From positions 16,491 through 80,490 of the forward strand of contig JAIOYV010000018.1 in the NCBI GenBank assembly GCA_021740905.1: a DNA stretch of 64,000 bases, given 5' to 3'. The stretch's first letter is position 1, and each line of letters begins with the position of its first letter. A program made the position numbers and the translations under genes. The notes beneath the pieces were generated by a model. It saw only the letters and a list, made by a program, of their open reading frames with translations, searched no databases and was not told where the DNA came from. Below are positions 1 through 8,980 of the stretch, piece by piece. This DNA is from Bacteroidales bacterium (GTDB taxonomy: Bacteria; Bacteroidota; Bacteroidia; Bacteroidales; M50B96).

Positions 1-95
1 GTTTAGCTCTTATCTAATCTGAAACATTAAGGCATGAAAATACTCCCATCAAATTTTGAACATTCAAATTATTTTCAACCAAATTTCCCCACCAC

Positions 96-127
96 TTGAC
101 TTTCTCCCATAATCTGCATAAATTTAG
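96..127 (+). promoter_or_regulatory. Possible Bacteroidota-type promoter for the prkA operon
   Basis: A TTG at 96-98 is followed after 20 bases by TAAATTTAG at 119-127. This fits the loose -33 (TTTG/TTG) and -7 (TAnnTTTG) pattern of the primary sigma factor in this phylum. The expected transcription start lies near 134, leaving a leader of about 80 bases before prkA. Such short motifs occur by chance in AT-rich DNA, so this is an inference from pattern and position. Confidence 0.35.
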
Positions 128-213
128 TTGCAAAAATTACGTTCTTTTTAAGGCACGAAAGCCTGATTCACAAAGCAAGTGCTTTTTGAAGAATTCTTAA
201 ACTGGAGGATATA

Positions 214-2289
214 ATGAAGGCAAAAGAGAATAGCTACCCCGTCGGGAGTCTGATGCATCACATTACGGAGGTGATTGCCCAGCGAAGAAAGTTCGAAAAT
301 GTGTACGAGTCCCTTACCCGGATGATCCTGGGCGATCCGAAACAGATAAAAAAAGTGAATGTGAATGGCCGCTACACTTTCGATTTTCAGGTGCTGCGTC
401 AAAAAGGCCGCCATTTGGTGGGCATGTTCGACGAACTCAACTCCTTTGTGTCGTATGTAAAAGATGCAGCCGAAGGAGGTTCGTCACGTGAAATGGCTTT
501 TGTGTTGATTGGCGAACCGGGCAATGGTAAGACCTTTTTTGTGGATTATGTGAGCAAATTGTATCGTGATTTCATTGCCCTGCCCGAAAATATGCGCTTT
601 ACTTTCACTTTCAACAACCTCGACAAACTGGGTGGTTATGGGCAAATTAAAACTATCGAATCGCAAACCTTCGAAGACCCGCTCATCCTGGCCATGAACC
701 TTTTTGGGTCGAAAGAGAAAAGCACTGAGTTTCTGACCAAATTGGGGGCCGACAAAAAACAAATTGCAGGCTTCTATAAAAACTTCCGTCCGCTTGGGGC
801 TTGCTCCGATTATATCCTCGACCAGATAAAGGAGCATTATAACAACGACATAGATAAGGTGCTGGAGAATATAAGCATTGTGCCCATTCCCATTTCCGAA
901 TCGCGAGGAACTTTGACCGGCAAGTATGCAGCGAAGGATAAGATTACCTCCTCGGCGGTTGATTTATTGGGCGAAGAATCCATTACCCGTTTGCTTCATA
1001 TCAGCGATACCAACAATCCCTATCGTTTCGATTTGCGAAGAGGTGCTCTGGCCCGTGTGGCAGGCGGAGGCATTCATTTTGCCGATGAGATTTTCAAAAA
1101 CAAAAAAGACCTTGTTCAAGTGTATCTCGGGGTAATCCAAAACCGCACCATCGATGTGGAAGGTTTCAAGTGGCCTCTCGACACCCTGATTATTGCCACC
1201 AGCAACAACGACGAGTTTGCCCGTTTCATTGAAGAAAAGGAGGAAGCACCCATTGTTGACCGTTGCCGGATTTCTTACATGGCGCACAACACTAACTATT
1301 TGCTTCAGGAGCAATTAACCGATTATGCTTTGGGAAGTCTGGAAAAAACCACCTTCACCGGGGCCAAATTACACATCGACCCCAATCTGAACCAGGCCTT
1401 GTCGACCACCACCATTTTAACCCGCATGCCCCCGTCTGATAAACTTAGCCCGTTGGAAATGATGAAACTTTCGGCAGGCGAAGTGGCAGGTGAAAAAAGT
1501 CTCAAAACCCTGTGTGAAGTGATCGACCAATTGAATACAGAACCCGATATCACTAAACGATTTGGGCAAAAAGGCATCGGTCACCGAAATTTGGGTCGTT
1601 GCATCCAGATTTTGCTGGAAAGCTCCGAAACACAGGAGGGCAGGTGCATGTATGCCGGCGATGTGTTCAGGGCATTGGAAAAGGTAATCCTTGATTATGT
1701 GCATGAGCCTGACAACCGGATCAAGTATCTGAACGACCTGAAACTTGGCAAAACCCTCTACCGAAAAGATGTGATGACCACCATTTTCAATGCCTACATG
1801 GACGAGCCCGATGCCATCGAAAAAGATGTGCTGAACTATGTGAACATGATTATCGGCCTGGATGCCAAAAATCTGGGGTCGGATAAAATCTGGACCTACC
1901 GCGATCCACAAACCCGCAAACTGGTCCCTCTAAAAATCGACGAATCCTTTATCGACAGTGTGGAATCGAGGATGGGACTGAAAACCAAGGAGCAAAAAAT
2001 GAGCTACCGCACTACCATCTCGAAAATATACGGTCAGAAAATGATGCAGGATACGCGATACAATTTCATGGACAACAACGACCTGGTAAAAGCCGTGACG
2101 GATGTGCGCCTGAAATCGGATGTGGCCGGGGCCGGCAGCTTGGTGGGTGCCTTGAGCAACCGCACCAACGAAGAAAATCAGAAACTGTTCAACAGGATGC
2201 TCGACACCATGAAAAACAAACTGGGCTATTGCGAAACCTGCGCCCTAAAAACCATCGAGTATTTCTGCACACAGGATGATGTGTCGTAA
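214..2289 (+). CDS. prkA: PrkA-type serine protein kinase (AAA+), 691 aa
   Basis: PrkA (YeaG in E. coli) is an AAA+ domain protein with reported serine kinase activity, linked to stress, starvation and sporulation responses. The Walker A motif GEPGNGKT is at residues 100-107. A Walker B-like segment, GIHFADEIF, lies near residue 290 after the family block RFDLRRGALARV. The C-terminal third matches the helical PrkA C-terminal region. The length of 691 aa is close to the family (about 640-690). The ATG at 214 follows GGAGGA at 204-209, a clear Shine-Dalgarno, which is uncommon in this phylum. The next genes are YeaH and SpoVR homologues, the classic partners of PrkA, so the family call is secure; the substrate is unknown. 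Confidence 0.93.
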   Translation: MKAKENSYPVGSLMHHITEVIAQRRKFENVYESLTRMILGDPKQIKKVNVNGRYTFDFQVLRQKGRHLVGMFDELNSFVSYVKDAAEGGSSREMAFVLIGEPGNGKTFFVDYVSKLYRDFIALPENMRFTFTFNNLDKLGGYGQIKTIESQTFEDPLILAMNLFGSKEKSTEFLTKLGADKKQIAGFYKNFRPLGACSDYILDQIKEHYNNDIDKVLENISIVPIPISESRGTLTGKYAAKDKITSSAVDLLGEESITRLLHISDTNNPYRFDLRRGALARVAGGGIHFADEIFKNKKDLVQVYLGVIQNRTIDVEGFKWPLDTLIIATSNNDEFARFIEEKEEAPIVDRCRISYMAHNTNYLLQEQLTDYALGSLEKTTFTGAKLHIDPNLNQALSTTTILTRMPPSDKLSPLEMMKLSAGEVAGEKSLKTLCEVIDQLNTEPDITKRFGQKGIGHRNLGRCIQILLESSETQEGRCMYAGDVFRALEKVILDYVHEPDNRIKYLNDLKLGKTLYRKDVMTTIFNAYMDEPDAIEKDVLNYVNMIIGLDAKNLGSDKIWTYRDPQTRKLVPLKIDESFIDSVESRMGLKTKEQKMSYRTTISKIYGQKMMQDTRYNFMDNNDLVKAVTDVRLKSDVAGAGSLVGALSNRTNEENQKLFNRMLDTMKNKLGYCETCALKTIEYFCTQDDVS

Positions 2290-2360
2290 GAGTTCTGAGT
2301 TGGAGAGTTCTGAGTTCTGAGTTGAAAAGTTCTGAGTTGGAGAGTTCAAAGTTATAAAAC
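2290..2360. repeat. GAGTTCTGAGTT simple repeat between prkA and yeaH
   Basis: Imperfect repeats of GAGTTCTGAGTTG(G) fill the start of the gap. The same motif or its complement (AACTCAGAACTT) recurs at about 3843-3875, 14321-14365 and 15053-15113, always outside genes. It looks like a dispersed low-complexity family rather than a gene or terminator. Confidence 0.6.
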
Positions 2361-2362
2361 TT

Positions 2363-2428
2363 AATGACTATGGAATGACAATCGAATGACTACTTAATGA
2401 CCATTGAATGACAACTGAATGACTAATG
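2363..2428 (+). repeat. Six 11-bp direct repeats running into the yeaH start codon
   Basis: AATGAC begins at 2363, 2374, 2385, 2396, 2407 and 2418, an exact period of 11 bases. Each unit is AATGAC plus five variable bases. The last unit ends in the ATG that starts yeaH (2426). Each unit carries its own ATG, so there are six decoy starts; the one at 2375 is in the yeaH frame but ends at once in TGA. No Shine-Dalgarno is visible. Confidence 0.8.
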
Positions 2429-3787
2429 AAAAGCAACGAAAGAGAAATACTAAGAAAGTTGATCGACAAGGGACTACCCGCCGGGCAAAGGGAGCTGATC
2501 GAAAGAGAGCTGGAGATGAGCAAAAGTCGAACTATTCCGCGCCATGCCAGAATTCCGAAGTATGACAATTTTTTCTCGATGGATGATTTTTTTTCATTTT
2601 ATGGCTACAAAAACGAAGCACAGGAGGCACGAGTCAATTTAAAAACCCTCGAAGAATTATTAGAACAAGACAAACAGCGCGATGCAGATGGTTTCCCGAA
2701 AAGGGTAAAAATTGGCCGTTTGATTAAACCTGTGAAAGGGAAAAGTGGGAAAGTGATAATTGTGCCTACCACCACTGAACCTAAGTTTTACCACGACAAC
2801 TCGATGGACGAATCGGAGGAAGGGCAAACGGGCGGTAGCGGCGAAGGGGCCGAGGGCGAAGTTATCGGTAAACAGCCCGCCCAACCCGAAGATGGCGAAG
2901 GAACCGGAGCAGGCCAGGGTGGAGGCGGCGATCACGACATTAGCTCAGAGGCATTCGACCTGGGGAAATTACTTACCGAAAAGTTCCAGTTGCCCAACAT
3001 CAAAGACAAGGGCAAGAAAAAATCGATGACCAAAGTAAAATACGACCTCACCGATACCCACAAAGGATTTGGTCAGTTATTGGATAAAAAGGCGACACTG
3101 AGACAAATTGTCGAAACCAATATCCTGTTGGGAAGGATCAAAGCAAACGAGCCTTTTTCGAGCGAAAAATTGCTGGTCAGCCCACAGGACAATGTGTTTA
3201 GAATTCTATCCAAGGAAAAGGATTACGAAAACCAGGCCATGGTGTTTTTTATCCGCGATTACTCCGGGTCTATGTCGGGGAAACCTACTGAGTCGGTATG
3301 CATGCAACACCTATTTATCTATAGCTGGTTGATGTACCAGTATCAGAATAATGTGGAAGCCAGGTTTATTTTGCACGACACCGAGGCCAAGGAGGTAAAG
3401 GATTTTGCCACGTATTATCGATCACAAATTGCAGGGGGTACGCAGATCTATCCAGCCTTCGAGTTGGTTAACAAAATGGTGATCGAAAAACAACTGGCCA
3501 TTGACTACAACCTGTATGTGTATTATGGCACCGATGGCGACGATTGGGATCAGACGGGGACAAAAACACTGGCAGCCATCGAAGAGATGCTGAAATACAT
3601 CAATCGCCTGGGGATAAGCATTGCCAGGAACAGCTGGTCGAACGAAAACAAAACAACCCTGGAGAATTACATCGAAGACTCCGGCATGTTAAAAAAGAAA
3701 TCGGAGCTGTTTAAACTCGACAGTTTTAATGCTGATACGGTGTCGGAAGAACGATTGATTGAGGGGATTAAGAAGTTGAACGAGTGA
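2426..3787 (+). CDS. yeaH: YeaH/YhbH family protein (DUF444), von Willebrand-like, 453 aa
   Basis: DUF444 proteins are encoded next to prkA in many bacteria and are thought to act with the kinase. Their biochemical role is not settled. The N-terminus has the family pattern RTIPRHARIPKY and FSMDDFFSFYG. Residues about 125-172 form a Gly/Glu/Gln-rich flexible linker. The C-terminal half is a von Willebrand A-like domain with an intact MIDAS-type motif DYSGS at residues 278-282 (FFIRDYSGSMSG), then YYGTDGDDW. It lies 136 bases after prkA and 99 bases before the SpoVR gene, all on the same strand, so an operon is likely. The start ATG sits at the end of an 11-bp repeat array that may affect initiation. 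Confidence 0.92.
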   Translation: MKSNEREILRKLIDKGLPAGQRELIERELEMSKSRTIPRHARIPKYDNFFSMDDFFSFYGYKNEAQEARVNLKTLEELLEQDKQRDADGFPKRVKIGRLIKPVKGKSGKVIIVPTTTEPKFYHDNSMDESEEGQTGGSGEGAEGEVIGKQPAQPEDGEGTGAGQGGGGDHDISSEAFDLGKLLTEKFQLPNIKDKGKKKSMTKVKYDLTDTHKGFGQLLDKKATLRQIVETNILLGRIKANEPFSSEKLLVSPQDNVFRILSKEKDYENQAMVFFIRDYSGSMSGKPTESVCMQHLFIYSWLMYQYQNNVEARFILHDTEAKEVKDFATYYRSQIAGGTQIYPAFELVNKMVIEKQLAIDYNLYVYYGTDGDDWDQTGTKTLAAIEEMLKYINRLGISIARNSWSNENKTTLENYIEDSGMLKKKSELFKLDSFNADTVSEERLIEGIKKLNE

Positions 3788-3886
3788 CATTTGTCTGTAA
3801 CTTGAAATTGGAAATTAGAAATTTGGCAGGAAATATTTAACTGGTGAACTCAGAACTTTGAACTCAGAACTTGGTAACTTATAATA

Positions 3887-5485
3887 ATGAAACTGATAGA
3901 TCAAAATACTAAAAGAATAATGGAGGGCTGCAAAGAAAGGGCCTGGGATGCCGGTTTGAGGTTCGATAAGGAATCGCTGGAGTATATTGTCACCAACAAA
4001 GACATGATCAACCTGTCGCCCAAAGTGATGATCCCCACCCTGTATGATTATTGGGTACAGGATATCGAAGTGTTGCAGGGCCATGGTCAGTACGAGGTGT
4101 ATCCAAACAACCCTTACGAAACAGTGATCAATTCCCGCCCGGCCATTTCCTTTTACAACGACAACAACCCCGACTGGATGAACATCATGATCTTCTACCA
4201 CGTACTTGGGCATATCGACTTTTTTCAGAACAATAAACTTTTTCAGAATACTTGGAACGACGATTTCGTGGGTCAGGCACTAGCCGATAAACGACTGATC
4301 GCACAACTTAGAATTAAGCATGGCCGGTGGGTCGATTATGTGATCGAGTTTAGCCGGAGCATCGACAATATTGTTGGTTTTTATAGTGGGATTTCAAAAA
4401 AAGAATATCCGGTACAGTTAAACCCTTCGGCCATGATCGATTTCTATTTCTACCATTTTTTACAAGGGCAAAAAAAGCTTTCTCAACTTGACATTTACAA
4501 GGAAATTGAACGGTATAACCAACTTATTTCATCCTCCGCCGATCAGGGCGAATCCATGTTCTTTGAAGAAGTAAAAAAGAAATGGCCTGAATTTTTGGAA
4601 GTCTACAAAGAATTTGATCCTCAGAAAAAAGTACAGGAAGAAGACCTGTTGGAATATATTTTGGAACATTCGCCCTTCTTGAAAAAAAGCTCGCATGTGT
4701 GGATGAAATCGGTGGTCAACATTGTTCGGCAAACGGCTTTGTACTTCGCCCCCCAGATGCGCTCAAAAACCATCAACGAAGGCTGGGCCAGTTATTGGCA
4801 CGACGAGCTTTTCAGAAAAGACGACCGGATTGCCGGGCACGAAAGCGGGTATGCAAAACTCAATGCCTCGGTAACTTCCCTTAGCCGGATCGGGCTTAAC
4901 CCCTATGCCATTGGCCTGCGCTTGTTGCAGCACATCGAAGAACTGGCCAACAAAGGCAAACTAAACTATCAATTCCAGAAGAAAAGAGGCATTTCTGAAC
5001 GCGAAGATTATGATATGAAAACAGGTTTGGGCAAGGCCACACTTTTCAAAATTAGGGAAGAGTTTTCTGATTTCACTTTGTTCAACAGCTTTGTTTCGCA
5101 GGATTTTGTGGATGAATACGGGGTTTTTGTAACCGGCAAACGCTTCAACCCTGAAGAGGGCACTATTGAGTATTACATTAAAAGTCGCAAGGCCGAAGAC
5201 TATAAGGAGATGTTGGTCAATTCGCTCTACCATCCGCCCTATATAATCATCGACCATGAAAAAACAAACGATGAAAACCTTTACCTGGTACATCATTTTG
5301 AAGGCAAGAACCTGTACATGGAATACATCCCCGATACTCTTTTAGGCATCGAATACCTCTGGGGAGGAAGTGTGCAACTCGAAACCACCGAAATCAGAAA
5401 AGACAAAAAAACGGGCGAAATTAGCCAACAAGAGTTTGTTTACACGATGAAAGATCGAAAGATTGAGAAGATGAAGAAAACGTAG
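3887..5485 (+). CDS. spoVR: SpoVR/YcgB family protein, 532 aa
   Basis: SpoVR was named for a role in spore cortex formation in Bacillus, but the family (YcgB in E. coli) is widespread in non-sporulating bacteria beside prkA and yeaH. It belongs to the RpoS/stress-linked set there. Family features seen are the N-terminal YEVYPNNPY and MNIMIFYHVLGHIDFF segment, with paired His residues, and NEGWASYWHDE in the middle, whose spacing (HVLGH, EGWASYWH) suggests a metal-binding site. The length is typical (about 500-530). It is the third gene of the kinase operon. The ORF after it on the same strand is a transposase flanked by palindromes, so the operon has been interrupted here. Confidence 0.93.
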   Translation: MKLIDQNTKRIMEGCKERAWDAGLRFDKESLEYIVTNKDMINLSPKVMIPTLYDYWVQDIEVLQGHGQYEVYPNNPYETVINSRPAISFYNDNNPDWMNIMIFYHVLGHIDFFQNNKLFQNTWNDDFVGQALADKRLIAQLRIKHGRWVDYVIEFSRSIDNIVGFYSGISKKEYPVQLNPSAMIDFYFYHFLQGQKKLSQLDIYKEIERYNQLISSSADQGESMFFEEVKKKWPEFLEVYKEFDPQKKVQEEDLLEYILEHSPFLKKSSHVWMKSVVNIVRQTALYFAPQMRSKTINEGWASYWHDELFRKDDRIAGHESGYAKLNASVTSLSRIGLNPYAIGLRLLQHIEELANKGKLNYQFQKKRGISEREDYDMKTGLGKATLFKIREEFSDFTLFNSFVSQDFVDEYGVFVTGKRFNPEEGTIEYYIKSRKAEDYKEMLVNSLYHPPYIIIDHEKTNDENLYLVHHFEGKNLYMEYIPDTLLGIEYLWGGSVQLETTEIRKDKKTGEISQQEFVYTMKDRKIEKMKKT

Positions 5486-5498
5486 TGGGAAGAAAAGC

Positions 5499-5689
5499 CA
5501 CCCGATAAATTCGGGTGATACCTCAACAAATTGGGTACACCGTTGAGACAACACCACAATTTATTGTGGTGATATAGCGTGTAGAATAGAAATTAACTGA
5601 GTTGAGGCAACACCACAATTTATTGTGGTGATCCAGCGAGTAGAATAGAAACATACTGAGTTGAGGCAACACCACAATTTATTGTGGTG
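5499..5689. repeat. REP-like palindrome array upstream of the transposase
   Basis: One copy of palindrome family A (near CACCCGATAAATTCGGGTG) is at 5499-5517. Three copies of family B, CACCACAATTTATTGTGGTG, are at 5552-5571, 5611-5630 and 5670-5689. The B copies are exactly 59 bases apart and lie in a longer repeated unit (TTGAGGCAA before, TAGAATAGAAA between). All have the same orientation. Confidence 0.9.
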
Positions 5690-5727
5690 ATTATGGTGAA
5701 TAACAATACGAACTAAAACCAAAAACT

Positions 5728-6165
5728 ATGGCAATACATTCCTACGTACAAGTCTGGGTACACATGGTGTGGGGGACATACAAGCACATACCTGTTCTTC
5801 ACAGAGACTTACGCCTAAAACTCTTCGACCATCTGGTTGAAAGAGCAGACCAAATAGATGTTACCCTTGAAAAACTAAATGTGCAACCCGAACATGTCCA
5901 CATGCTGTATTCCTTGCCATCGGACAAAACACTTGGGCAAATAGCAAAATTATTCAAAGGAGAATCCTCAATATGGATTAGTAATGCCGGTTTGATAAAG
6001 CCCGAATTTCAATGGAGCAGAGGCTATGGGGCTTTTTCCGTGAGCGACTCAATAGTAGAAACTGTAAAACACTACATCAGAACACAGGACAAACATCATA
6101 ACACACAAAACTTTACAGACGAGTATATAGGTTGGGCAAAAAGGTACGGGGTGTATGATGATTAA
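5728..6165 (+). CDS. IS200-like HUH (Y1) transposase, RAYT type, 145 aa
   Basis: Y1 transposases cut and join single-stranded DNA at hairpins, using one tyrosine and a metal bound by a His-x-His pair. Here the HUH motif is HVH at residues 56-58 in QPEHVHMLYS. The likely nucleophile is Tyr116 in VETVKHYIRTQ. The length of 145 aa is typical of an intact domain. No TnpB/IscB partner is nearby. The arrays of short palindromes on both sides favour a REP-associated (RAYT) enzyme over an autonomous IS200/IS605 element. The reading frame is complete with all motifs, so it is probably active or recently active. Its spacing from spoVR (242 bases) contains only the palindromes. Confidence 0.9.
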   Translation: MAIHSYVQVWVHMVWGTYKHIPVLHRDLRLKLFDHLVERADQIDVTLEKLNVQPEHVHMLYSLPSDKTLGQIAKLFKGESSIWISNAGLIKPEFQWSRGYGAFSVSDSIVETVKHYIRTQDKHHNTQNFTDEYIGWAKRYGVYDD

Positions 6166-6239
6166 TGACAGACTTTTCACCCAAAAGAAAAACTTTAGAG
6201 GCGTGGTGTTTGGTAGTGAACACAACACCCGGAAAAACC

Positions 6240-6515
6240 CACCCGAATAAATTCGGGTGACAGCTTAACTTAAAGAGGTGTAGTTTCTGTTGAGAGAAAA
6301 CCCACCCGAATAAATTCGGGTGATACCTCAACCAAGTTGAGCACACAGTTGAGACAACACCACAATTCATTGTGGTGTTATAAACGAACTGAGGTTGAGA
6401 CAACACCACAATTCATTGTGGTGTTATAAACGAACTGAGGTTGAGACAACACCACAATTCATTGTGGTGTTATAAACGAGCCGAAGTTGAGACAACACCA
6501 CAATTTATTGTGGTG
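6240..6515. repeat. REP-like palindrome array downstream of the transposase
   Basis: Two copies of family A, CACCCGAATAAATTCGGGTG, lie at 6240-6259 and 6303-6322. Four copies of family B (CACCACAATTCATTGTGGTG, the last with TTTA in the middle) lie at 6358-6377, 6404-6423, 6450-6469 and 6496-6515. The B copies are exactly 46 bases apart with near-identical linkers (TATAAACGAACTGAGG). The A-then-B order matches the array on the other side of the transposase. Confidence 0.9.
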
Positions 6516-6565
6516 ATAGTAGTGGTGATAGTAGTGGCGGTATCAGTGAACTTAGAAAACGAACT

Positions 6566-8884
6566 ATGGCAAAACAAGAAGAACTACAAAAACTAAAAGA
6601 AGACCTGGTAAAGCAGGGCGAGCGGCTTGATGCACTAACCGAGCTGGGAACACGCATGGGTAATCGTGAACAACGCACTCACCTCACCTTTAACGAATTC
6701 CTGAACATTGCTTCAAGGAAACCCCACTTTATTTTCAGGGATATCTATCAACTGTTTCACGACATGGTTATGTATTTTATTCCTGGACCCATCGACGAAT
6801 ATGAAGGCGATCCACTTTCTATCGGGTTGATGCACTACGATTGCGAAAACTTGTTTGAAAAAGATTGTGACGTGCCCTTTTTTGCCGACAATCTTTTCGC
6901 CAACCGGCTTATCAGTATTGTGAAGGCCATAAAGCAAGGGACCAATACCAATCGGATACTGCTATTTGAAGGCCCCCCGGGCAGTGGGAAAAGCACTTTC
7001 CTTAACAACCTCCTTCAAAAGCTTGAAGAATACTCATACACAGAAGAAGGCAAACTCTACAAAACTCATTGGCGGCTCGACATCCAAAAACTGGGTGGTT
7101 TTAAAAGCTTCGAAAAGGAAATGGAAAAAATTGCCGGCCAAGCCGGCGATGCCGCAAAACAAGTATATTACGCAAACCAAGCAAAACAAACCCAATTCCC
7201 CGCTCGCAACGAACTTTATTTTTCGTGTCCCAACCATGACCACCCAATCTTGCAAATCCCAAAAAGTTATCGAAAAGTGTTCCTGATGGAATTGATAAAA
7301 GACGATCATTTCAAACATCAACTGTTCAATAAAAAGGAATACGAATGGGTATTGAAGGAAAACCCTTGCAGTATTTGCACATCGCTTTATATCACTTTGC
7401 TGAATAGGTTGCGCGACCCCCTCAAGGTATTCGAAATGTTGTATGTGAAGCCTGCGAAATTTAGTCGGCAATTTGGTGTGGGGATCAGTATTTTTTATCC
7501 CGGGGATGAACTGACTGATAAGCCTCTCAAAAAAGAAAACCTACAGCAAATGCTCAACGACTTGTTACGATCGGATAATGTAAAGTTAATCCAGTCGCAT
7601 CTTGGCCTGACCAATAATGGAGTGTTGGCTCTAATGGATATTAAAGGGCATAATATTGAACGCTTAAATAACCTGCACGGCATTATCAGCGACGGTGTAC
7701 ATAAGGTTGAATTGATTGAAGAAAGGATTAAATCTTTGTTCGTGGGCCTGGTAAATCCCGACGATAAGAAACATTACGAAAAAATCCCATCGTTCAAAGA
7801 CCGGGTGATCAGTGTGAAAATCCCTTATATTCTCGACAATAACACTGAAGTGGCCATTTACAAAAATAAATTTGGGGACGACATGGGATCGAAGTTCCTG
7901 CCCAGTGTGCTGGAATATTTTGCCAGGATAATTATCGCCACCCGCATCGACAAAAAATCCGAGGGAATCGACAAATGGCTGAAAGATAAGTCGAAGTACA
8001 CAAATTTTCTCGACAGTCAATTCCTTCTTTTGAAGATGGATATTTACACCGGAAAAATACCCGCCTGGTTAACCGACACGGATTTAAAAGCCTTCAACAA
8101 GAACATTCGGAAAGAGATTATTGATGAATCGGAAGAGGAAGGTTTGAAGGGCATATCGGGAAGGGAATCGATTTTTGTATTCAACCAGTTCTTAAGCAAA
8201 CACAAGCCACCTGAAAAGCTGATTACTATCGAAGAAGTGACCAAATTCTTTAAAGACAGCAAAGATTTGATGACCGTTGTACCCGATGGATTTCTCGATT
8301 CATTGATTAATATGTATGATTTTCAGGTGCTACAGGAAGTGAAGGAAGCTGCTTATCTATTCAATAAAAAACAGATTAGCACAGATATAATGAATTATAT
8401 GTATGCCATAAATTTCGATCCCATCGAAACCGTCACAAGCACATACACCAAAGACAAACTTGAAATTACCGAGGATTATTTCAGCAATTTCGAGTCTATC
8501 TTCCTGGGGTCGGCAGCCAATCAAAAAGAAAAGAAAGAATTCCGAGACGAGCAGCTACAACAATACATATCAAAAACCCTTGCGCAGGAGATTAACCTAA
8601 AAGACACCCATATAAGCAATACAGAGCAATTCAATAATTTATTCGAACGATATACTAAAAACCTGAAAGAACACGCCCTGGTACCCTTTGCCGATAACGA
8701 AAATTTCAAACGGGCAATCCAGGATTATGGCTCTTTGGCTTTCGAGAAATACGACAGCCGCCTTCGAAACAGCGTGAGCCACCTCATTAAAAACCTGATG
8801 AAGAATTTTGGTTATTCCCTCGAAGGGGCAATCCTGATTTCAATATATGTAATTGACAAAAAATTGGTTGGCAAATTTGTATAA
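6566..8884 (+). CDS. Second, divergent PrkA-like AAA+ ATPase/kinase, 772 aa
   Basis: The N-terminal FNEFLNIASRKPHFIFRDIYQLFHDMV and the Walker A motif GPPGSGKS (residues 136-143) place this in the PrkA family. A further family mark is the pair SCPNHDHPILQIP and NPCSICTSL, matching the Cys/His positions seen in larger PrkA proteins and possibly binding a metal. It is longer than the first PrkA (691 aa) and clearly diverged, so it is not a recent duplicate. The rest of the protein is helical with no other domain I recognise. It lies on the same strand as prkA-yeaH-spoVR but 1.08 kb after spoVR, separated by the transposase unit. It may once have been the fourth gene of the operon. Kinase activity is inferred from the family only. 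Confidence 0.8.
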   Translation: MAKQEELQKLKEDLVKQGERLDALTELGTRMGNREQRTHLTFNEFLNIASRKPHFIFRDIYQLFHDMVMYFIPGPIDEYEGDPLSIGLMHYDCENLFEKDCDVPFFADNLFANRLISIVKAIKQGTNTNRILLFEGPPGSGKSTFLNNLLQKLEEYSYTEEGKLYKTHWRLDIQKLGGFKSFEKEMEKIAGQAGDAAKQVYYANQAKQTQFPARNELYFSCPNHDHPILQIPKSYRKVFLMELIKDDHFKHQLFNKKEYEWVLKENPCSICTSLYITLLNRLRDPLKVFEMLYVKPAKFSRQFGVGISIFYPGDELTDKPLKKENLQQMLNDLLRSDNVKLIQSHLGLTNNGVLALMDIKGHNIERLNNLHGIISDGVHKVELIEERIKSLFVGLVNPDDKKHYEKIPSFKDRVISVKIPYILDNNTEVAIYKNKFGDDMGSKFLPSVLEYFARIIIATRIDKKSEGIDKWLKDKSKYTNFLDSQFLLLKMDIYTGKIPAWLTDTDLKAFNKNIRKEIIDESEEEGLKGISGRESIFVFNQFLSKHKPPEKLITIEEVTKFFKDSKDLMTVVPDGFLDSLINMYDFQVLQEVKEAAYLFNKKQISTDIMNYMYAINFDPIETVTSTYTKDKLEITEDYFSNFESIFLGSAANQKEKKEFRDEQLQQYISKTLAQEINLKDTHISNTEQFNNLFERYTKNLKEHALVPFADNENFKRAIQDYGSLAFEKYDSRLRNSVSHLIKNLMKNFGYSLEGAILISIYVIDKKLVGKFV

Positions 8885-8980
8885 ACAAGGGTGGTTTTCG
8901 GCGTCGCTTAATTCATCCGCCAAGCTGAAGCAGGACAATTGGCTTCCTATTACAAGGGTAGGTTAATTTACGGGCTGGCC

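Larger units (their letters stand above)
5499..6515. mobile_element. RAYT transposase with flanking REP-like palindromes
   Basis: A small HUH transposase gene (5728-6165) is bracketed by arrays of two palindrome families: four palindromes before it and six after it. This is the layout of REP-associated tyrosine transposases, in which the enzyme recognises hairpins scattered or clustered in the genome. No long terminal repeats or target duplication are evident, so the outer limits given are simply the outermost palindromes. The unit lies between spoVR and the second prkA-like gene. Confidence 0.75.

Noticed and set aside
5552..6515. Regularly spaced palindromic repeats that could look like a CRISPR array
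   Set aside because: The linkers between repeats are nearly identical rather than unique, the repeat is a full palindrome, and no cas gene is near. They are REP-like units around a RAYT transposase.
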